Shown piece by piece: positions 57,565-64,000 of a DNA stretch of 64,000 nt (positions are counted from its first letter, which is position 1; every line of letters starts with the position of its first letter). The position numbers and the translations under genes are program-made. The DNA is from Pogostemon cablin (Eukaryota > Streptophyta > Magnoliopsida > Lamiales > Lamiaceae). The stretch spans positions 164,355 to 228,354 of the forward strand of contig CM042970.1 of NCBI GenBank assembly GCA_023678885.1. The letters run 5' to 3'. The notes below the pieces were generated by a model. That model was not told the DNA's origin and did no database searches. It was given only the letters and a program-made list of their open reading frames with translations.

Positions 57565-58965
57565 CCCTAAACCTAGAATAAATTATACCCTAAATTATAA
57601 GGGTAAAATTACAATTATACCCTAAACCCTAAAGATAAATTATACCGTAAACCACAAGGATGAAATTACAATTGAACTCTAAACCCTAAATCCTAGGGAT
57701 AAATTATACCCTAAACTACAAGGATAAAATTATAATTATACCCTAAACCCTAAACCATAGGGATAAATTATTCCCTAAACTAGTAAATTTTTCAAAACCG
57801 CTCAAACTGCCCGAACGGCACCGAACTGCACTGCCATTAATGATCTACTTACATAAACCACAGCTTATTTATATTTGAAAAAACCGTACCGCCATAACGG
57901 TGCAGTTTCGATTTTTTCTTAAAATTGCACCGCACCGCACCTCCTATACATATATTATGTTCATTTGTATTATATGTATGTGATTTAAACTAATTTAAAT
58001 GTTGAAATCTCAACTTGTTATACTCTTTTAAACCTGTGCTCATTTTCAAAACTTATGGTTGTTAAATTTCTAACAAATGATGATAACTTTAAAAAAACGT
58101 TCATGATAATTACTTACTTAAACTCTATAGAGACATTTAAATTCATGATTATAATGAGATACTATAAATTTAAAATAAAAAATGAGTTCTTACACTAAGA
58201 AATTGACAATCTAGAATAGTTTAGAATTATATATTTTTTGTGATTGTCATCATGAATTACTAAAGTACATCTATTAAAACATGCATATTTATCTATATTT
58301 AAATTTCATATTATTTATAAAGTTATATTCTATCTTATTATTAAACTTCTATACCACCAAAACCGACCGCCAAACCGTTAAAAAGCGATCGATGAATTAT
58401 AATTGAAAAATTGCGGTTTTAAACTAAACGTAGAACCGAACCACCTATAGTAAGACAATTTAAATTGAGCGTATATTGGGTGCACCTGGGTGCAAGGGTG
58501 CACCCACATGTGTATAATTTTTTATTCTATTTTGTATACATGTTATTCTATTTTGTATACGTCTTTCGTAATAATTGTATACTTTTTTTACATTAACTTT
58601 TTCATTAAAAAAACTAGCATCATATGTGTATAACTTTTTATTCAATAATGTATACATATTTTTTAATAATTGTATATTTTTTTAGACTCAATTTTTCATT
58701 AAAATATCTAACAATTAAATTGTATACATTTTTGCTCTTAATTGTATATGTTTATGTTTATATTTGTATATGAGTGCACTCTATCTTAGGGTGCACACTA
58801 TAATTAGCCATTTAAATTTCGTCGAGAAAAACCACTCAAACCGCACCGTGATCACCCTACACTAAACCACATTGGTGAAATTACAATTATACCATAAACC
58901 ATAAATCCTAAGAATAAAATATATTCTAAACCACAAGGGTGAAATTATATTTATATTCCTAAAAT
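57565..58965. repeat. Minisatellite with CCCTAAA words (57565-57780), resumed at 58862-58965 after an insertion
   Basis: Units of about 58-65 bp read ATAAATTATACCCTAAAC, then ACAAGGATAAAATTACAATT, then ATACCCTAAACCCTAAATCC, repeated about three times. The same phrases resume at 58862 (TAAACCACATTGGTGAAATT, CATAAACCATAAATCCTAAG). The roughly 1.07 kb between (57781-58861) is different sequence, with AAACCGCACCGTGATCACCC near its right edge. Confidence 0.7.
58472..58800. mobile_element. MITE-like element with GGGTGCACC ends
   Basis: Left TTGGGTGCACCTGGGTGCAA and right ATGAGTGCACTCTATCTTAGGG form inverted partners around GGGTGCAC. The interior repeats TTGTATACATTTT words. It is related in its ends to the GGGTGCACAGTGCACC dyad in the 547-bp duplication at 24011-25107 and to 25658-25690. 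Confidence 0.5.
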
Positions 58966-59154
58966 TAAATAATAAAAAATAGAAAAAAAACAAAACAAAA
59001 CGAGGAATAAAAAACAAAAATAAAAATCAGCGACAACAGTAATATTGTGATCAGGGGTGAGAATGGGCCAATGGGGTGAGGATGATGGTGGAGTCCAGCA
59101 AATGGTAAATTTTGGAATTGATGGGCAAGTTTCACCCTAGCTGGAAAATTTTAT
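58966..59154. other. Short intergenic stretch
   Basis: A-rich sequence followed by a moderately GC-rich stretch near 59040-59110. Nothing recognised. Confidence 0.3.
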
Positions 59155-59361
59155 TACTCCCTCCATTCGTTTCTAAGGTATTCATTTTATTATTTTTGGT
59201 GTCCGCTTTAAATGTATCAATTTCCCCTATTTAGTAAAAAAGTATACAATATGGCCCACCACATCCCTCTAATATAACTACTCACTTTACATATAATAAT
59301 AATACTCTTTAATCCAAGTGCAAAAAACAAATGAATACCTTAAAACCGGACGGAGAGAGTA
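59155..59361. mobile_element. Stowaway-like MITE
   Basis: Starts TACTCCCTCCATTCGTTTCT and ends ACCGGACGGAGAGAGTA. The interior (GTGTCCGCTTTAAATGTATC, CACTTTACATATAATAATAA) matches 14923-15126 and 16072-16316. Confidence 0.75.
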
Positions 59362-59464
59362 TTAATTTTAGATAAAGTTGTACATTCAAACTAGATTTTT
59401 TAATTTAATTTTGATTTTAGATAAAGGTACTTGTACCTTCAATACTAATTTTTTATTTATGTAC

Positions 59465-59731
59465 TACTCCCTCGTCCCGGAGAAGTTAACACATTTTTTT
59501 TGGCACAGAGATTAAGGAGTATAATAATTTAATGTAAAGTGAAGTAAAGTGAGATTAAATAAATAATATTTAATATGTAGTGGGTACTTGTATTAAAGTT
59601 GGTATGTGGGCTCTATGAGAATAAATTAATTGTTTTGGTGTGGGTCACATATATTAAAAATGAAATGTGTCAACTTTAACTGGACAAACCAAAAAAGAAA
59701 GTGTGTCAACCTCTATGAGATGGAGGGAGTA
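59465..59731. mobile_element. Stowaway-like MITE
   Basis: Starts TACTCCCTCGTCCCGGAGAA and ends CTATGAGATGGAGGGAGTA, with TA at both edges. Confidence 0.75.
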
Positions 59732-60034
59732 TAATTTAAGTATACCATTTTATGTGCCATGATAGGTACCAATTGAAACAGAAAAACGAAACTATTCTTT
59801 ATTTTTAAAAAAATCATCTCACAAATTTCCGTCTCTAAATTAGCGGCCGTCTTTAATAAATACAGTCTCAAATTAATACAGTGTCGTTTTTAATAGGTTT
59901 GTGATGTTCAAAATCATTAAAAGTCGATCAGTTGTCTCTGAACCCGTCGCAACAATTGTTGTCATCTCAAAATTAAATCGTATTGATTTAGCATGTTTTT
60001 TTATAGTGAGATAATAATTTAATCTCTCTTTATT

Positions 60035-60245
60035 TATATTCCCTCTCTCTGAATTCAAGGGTGTCATTTGTTTTTGAGCACGAAGATTAAGGAGTATTGT
60101 TATTTAATATGTGGTGGATAGTTGTATTAGTGGAGGTGTGTGTCCTATTTTTAGTTGTATTAGTGGGTGTGTGTGAATAAAAAAGGAAATGAGATCCTTG
60201 GGAGCGGACGCCCAAAATGGAAAAATGATACCCTTGAAAATACAC
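60035..60245. mobile_element. Diverged Stowaway-like MITE
   Basis: Starts near ATTCCCTCTCTCTGAATTCA. The body (AAGGAGTATTGTTATTTAAT, GAGCGGACGCCCAAAATGG) follows the 17890-18119 subfamily, but the right end is not typical. Confidence 0.5.
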
Positions 60246-60322
60246 AAAATTGACTTGGAAAAATGATTACGTCGGGTATTAATTTAAATAAATACTCGTA
60301 TAGTATTATAAGTTATAAATAA

Positions 60323-60610
60323 TATTCCCTCCGTCCCACGTATTTTTACCCACTTTTCATTTTGGGGTGTCCCACGTATTTTTACTCATTCCATTTTTGG
60401 CAAAAATGCATAATATTGTATTACCTACTTTTTACAATCCCAACAACTTTAATTACTTTTTTACACTTTATTCATCATTCCCAATAATTTTATTCACTTT
60501 TTTTAAATTACTAAATCTCTACTTTCTCTTACATTATATATTAAAAAAATAAAAAGTCTTAATCTTCGTGCCCATACGAATGGGTAAAAATATCCGGGAC
60601 GGAGAGAGTA
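60323..60610. mobile_element. Stowaway-like MITE
   Basis: Starts TATTCCCTCCGTCCCACGTA and ends CCGGGACGGAGAGAGTA. Same subfamily as 11709-12002, which lies inside an LTR. Confidence 0.8.
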
Positions 60611-61634
60611 GTATTTTTATTTTAGTAGTATTGGTATTTAGCTTTTTTTATGTCGTATGAAATAAATTTTGGGGAGAGAGAGGTGAGATTGAATTCCCCA
60701 CTATTGCCACCCGAACATTTGCTTTAGGCACCCGACAATCTTAAAAAATTATATTGAGTTTACTGAAATAACCTTACCTCAGTTATACTCACAAAATAAA
60801 CGTTTTTACTTTCTCCACCCAATTTCTTGCGCATTTATTTCCAGAAGAAAAAAAAATCTACAGAGATGTGAACAATGGGAAAAACACGAATTCTAGAAAC
60901 ATGAACAACTGAATTTCAAGTTAGATTTTCGATGACAATCAATTGAAAGTCATACGAAATTTTGAAAAACCAGTTTCGATTGGAGCTAGGGCGAATAAAA
61001 CTATCACTTTTCTATTCTTAAAATCCTATTTTATATCTCAACTCTATCAAAATAACAAATCTATACACAGAGACTAACTAAAATAAATCACAAACTACTA
61101 AAAATTGAAAACTAAGTGATAGATGAATTAATATTGAAATTAATTTCTTTCATCGTTTGACTGCGTCTTCATTCCTTTTTTTTTTTTTTTTTTTGATGTT
61201 TGTATGCTTTTCTTTCATTTTTTTTATTTTTAAATTTTGGAAAATTGAAATGAATTTACCTTCTCCTTTCCTTCGTCCACGTTTTGTTAGATATTGTGAG
61301 ATCTTGAATTTGAGTTAGACAGCAGATCTGTTAACATTAATTGGGTGGGGAAGTAAAAGTTATAATTTGTGTAAAATTAAGACCAAGGTTATTTTAGTAA
61401 TTTTAATATAATTTTATAAGATTCTAAGTGCCTTAAGCAAACGTTCGGATAACAATAGTACCACCCTTCAAATAATTATGCATGCTGATTGCCTTAATTT
61501 AAAATGGATTGGTGCCGGCTTACTGAGAATTTGAGTAAAATTTCTCTCATGGAACAAATTCAATACATCAATAATATTTAAACAATTATGGGATAAGATT
61601 TCGTGAGATGATGGTTATAATTTGCACAATTAAA
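60611..61634. other. Gene-free stretch, possible transposon with GCTTTAGGCACCCGA end
   Basis: CCACTATTGCCACCCGAACA with TTTGCTTTAGGCAC near 60698-60735 has an inverted partner near 61428-61470 (GTGCCTTAAGCAAACG, TTCGGATAACAATAGTACCACC). The two bracket about 770 bp that contains a poly-T run at 61175-61193 and no recognisable gene. This could be a single non-autonomous DNA transposon. Confidence 0.5.
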
Positions 61635-61880
61635 TACTCTCTCCAGCCACTTGAAAGGTAACCGTTTGTTGTTTGCATGTGGACAATTCTAAAGTCTTTA
61701 TTTGATTTTTGCACGTGGATTAAGGAGTATTATTATTATGGGTTAAGTAGGTAGTTTTGTATTAGAGGAAAGTGGTGGGTCATATTGTGTACTTTCTTTA
61801 CTAAATAGATGAAATTAATACCTTTGAAGCGGACGTCAAGAATAGTGAAACGAGTACTTTGTAAGTGACCGGAGGTAGTA
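61635..61880. mobile_element. Stowaway-like MITE
   Basis: Starts TACTCTCTCCAGCCACTTGA and ends AAGTGACCGGAGGTAGTA. Opposite orientation to the 14923-15126 subfamily, whose words it carries as complement (GCGGACGTC, CTTTACTAAATAG). Confidence 0.7.
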
Positions 61881-62302
61881 TATTTTTAATTAAAATAAAA
61901 AATAATTAAGAAGAAGGAAAGATTATGTTTAGTTGTCAATTTATTAACATTGCGGTTTGTTTTCAATTAATTAATTAATTTAAATATTTATTTTACAAAA
62001 TTTTAAATTAAATTATTTTATTATTTTTAAAAATAATATTATGTATTTTCATTTATAAAAAAATAATATTTTTATAATTCGATATTATTATTTTTTATTT
62101 AATGTAAATTATAATTTTCATTGATTAAGTAATTATTTCTATTATTAATATTATTAATTGTTTATTAGATTGTTCAACTGTTCTATTATCATTTTATCTT
62201 ATCAGTATCATTTTACATTAAAATTATTATCATTTTTTATTCAACCAACAAATTGTTCATAAAATAATTAAATTAATTATTATTACTTTTTTATTTATTA
62301 TA
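61881..62302. other. AT-rich gene-free stretch
   Basis: Low-complexity A/T sequence. Nothing recognised. Confidence 0.35.
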
Positions 62303-62586
62303 TACTCACTTCGTCCCATAATATTTTTCTCACTTTTCTCATTTGTTTATCCCACAAAATCATTCACCCCCAAAAAAGGAAACACCACTTTATCCAACAA
62401 CCTCAAAAGTTACTTTAATTTCAAATTTGCCACTCTTTTTTCACACACATCATTACTTTATACTTTTTTTATTACCTAAAAATACTACAATACCCTCAAA
62501 AGTCAATAAAGTTGGTCAAAAAGTGCAACTTTTCTTAAACAACGTGGAACAGTAAAGGTGAAAAGTTTTCCGGGACGAAGGGAGTA
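62303..62586. mobile_element. Stowaway-like MITE
   Basis: Starts TACTCACTTCGTCCCATAAT and ends TTCCGGGACGAAGGGAGTA. Same subfamily as the element in the GH9 intron at 3206-3490. Confidence 0.75.
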
Positions 62587-63344
62587 TCACTTAATATTAT
62601 TCAATTGAATTATTCATGAAATAATTTAATTAGACGGATATCATTATTATTTGATTATGATCACTTTTTATTCACGTTTTTTCCATTCTATTAAGTGGTT
62701 GTGAAGTTCATAAAATAATTCAATTACACGGATATCACAATTCTTTGATTATGAATCACTTTTTATTTATGTTTTTTCCATTCTATAAAGTGGTTGTGAA
62801 ATACACTTTCGTTATTAGTTTCACTTTTTATTAAATATTACTTTTAAAATATTACTCCATCACTTTTTATTTATACAATACATTATTCATGAAATAGTTT
62901 ATGTTATCATTATTATATTTCATTAATTGAATATCACATTTCATTAAAAAGTTATCGCATATTATTACATTTTGTAATTTATAATATTTAAATTAAAAAA
63001 TAAATTAAATGAATAATAATATTAATTTAATACAATTTATATTTATATTTATACTTTAGTAAATATTCAATTAACTTTTTAAATGAAAACTGAATACATA
63101 AAAAGTTTACGAATTTGTTATAAAACAAATATAAAGATTGTGATAATGGAGGTTGGGTTTGGGCTTCAAGCTTATCCTTTCGTATTTAATACTTGTTGGG
63201 TTGTAATGAAGCTAATTTGATTAAATTAAATTTGGTTGAATATAAGGAAAGTATATTGTGCTGTCATGGAAACTATAAGCCTATGATGTTGAACTAAGAT
63301 ACTGACTTTTGAACTACTTGCAAGACAAGTTAGTATCCGGGTGG
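62587..63344. other. AT-rich gene-free stretch with a two-copy repeat
   Basis: TTTGATTATGATCACTTTTT through TTCCATTCTATTAAGTGG (62640-62700) is repeated at 62737-62795. No gene recognised. Confidence 0.4.
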
Positions 63345-64000
63345 ATAAATCATCATTTTTACCTCAATTTTATTGCCTTTATTTGTGAATTTTCATATTA
63401 TTTATCCGTATTTGTGTATATTTTGGTAGAGTTTTATGTTAATTAGGAGAAGTGTGATATGAATGGATAAATGTGTGAAATTGATCTTAAATATGTGTAA
63501 AATAGGTAAAAAAATAGAGTAAATGGAGTCGGGAGCCAAAACGGAAAAGGAGAACAGGGAGTGTTGGCACACAACTTGAGCTCTGCGCTCGAGTTGAGCT
63601 CGTGCCCAAGCACAGGTCGTGTGCGGAACACGGCCCTATAAGCGGGGCCGTGCGCAGCACCTGAGACACCTGCTCGCCCATGCTGAGGCCGTGTGCGGAA
63701 CACGAGCCGTGTTCCGTCAAACACACAGAATACGCCGAAAAGTGTGCACCTACTCGAGTCGTACGCTGTTACACGAGCCGTGTTTGTGCAAAGATCTGTT
63801 TAAGTTGTGCACGTATTCTAGAAGGTTCCATGGGATATGAATACCCAATTTGAACGTGAATTACGGGAGAGAGGTCATTTGGAGCAGTTACAAGATCAAA
63901 ACACACAATTTCTCACCACATTTTCACACACACTCTCTCCTACATCAAAATCCATCCAATTCATTCCATCTTACCATTCTAATCTACAATTCACTCCATA
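63345..64000 (+). mobile_element. LTR of the Athila-like family (copy in plus orientation), cut by the window end
   Basis: Starts near GATAAATCATCATTTTTACC and follows the family order: TTTATCCGTATTTGTGTATATTTT, AAAATGGAGTCGGGAGCC-type sequence, then the palindrome array at about 63570-63790 (GAGCTCTGCGCTCGAG, CACGGCC, ACACGAGCCGTGTT), then TTCTAGAAGGTTCC and a TATGAATA box at 63836-63843. The window ends inside its leader, so it may belong to a full element further right. Confidence 0.7.

Noticed and set aside
57565..57785. Interstitial telomere
   Set aside because: CCCTAAA occurs only as scattered words within a 60-bp unit, not as a head-to-tail run.
1..64000. tRNA, rRNA or other structured RNA genes
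   Set aside because: None recognised by eye on either strand; a covariance-model search would be needed to exclude small RNAs.

Overview
This window is nuclear DNA of a flowering plant, almost certainly a eudicot. It is AT-rich, holds spliced cell-wall genes with GT-AG introns, and is filled with plant-type LTR retrotransposons and Stowaway-like MITEs ending in CTCCCTCC/GGAGGGAG. The species cannot be fixed from sequence alone; the dense Stowaway load would suit an asterid such as Lamiales, but that is a weak inference.

Layout. (1) 0.65-4.8 kb, minus strand: a seven-exon GH9 endo-beta-1,4-glucanase gene whose sixth exon carries an apparent one-base deletion. MITEs sit in its large intron and upstream. 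(2) 6.0-6.6 kb: about fifteen short hairpins in a row. (3) 7.3-12.0 kb: two lone LTRs of one Ty3/gypsy (Athila-like) family. (4) 13.0-16.55 kb: four tandem units of about 0.69 kb with MITEs inside, followed by a candidate Helitron end. (5) 21.67-22.31 kb: an intact single-exon pectin methylesterase inhibitor gene. (6) 24.0-25.1 kb: a very recent 547-bp tandem duplication. (7) 25.7-39.8 kb: nested LTRs and a decayed Athila-like element on the minus strand (gag, protease, RT, RNase H, integrase, extra ORF). (8) 41.36-47.84 kb: a decayed Copia element on the plus strand. (9) 49.0-49.8 kb: three MITEs nested in each other in the promoter-side flank of (10) an intact two-exon pro-pectin methylesterase gene at 50.06-51.72 kb. 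(11) 51.84-57.29 kb: a complete-looking but disabled Copia element with matching 664-bp LTRs and a 5-bp target duplication, inserted about 120 bp after the pectinesterase stop. (12) 57.5-63 kb: a CCCTAAA-containing minisatellite split by an insertion, then a series of Stowaway-like MITEs. (13) 63.35 kb to the end: another LTR of the Athila-like family, plus orientation, cut by the window edge.

The three host genes all act on the cell wall: GH9 on glucan chains, pectin methylesterase on homogalacturonan methyl esters, and the inhibitor on pectin methylesterases. They are scattered and separated by transposons, so shared location does not prove shared regulation. No RNA genes or CRISPR arrays were seen. 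The least explained signals are the 6-kb hairpin array and the GC-rich palindrome arrays just upstream of the TATA box in each Athila-like LTR, where the palindrome word differs from copy to copy while the flanks stay alignable.
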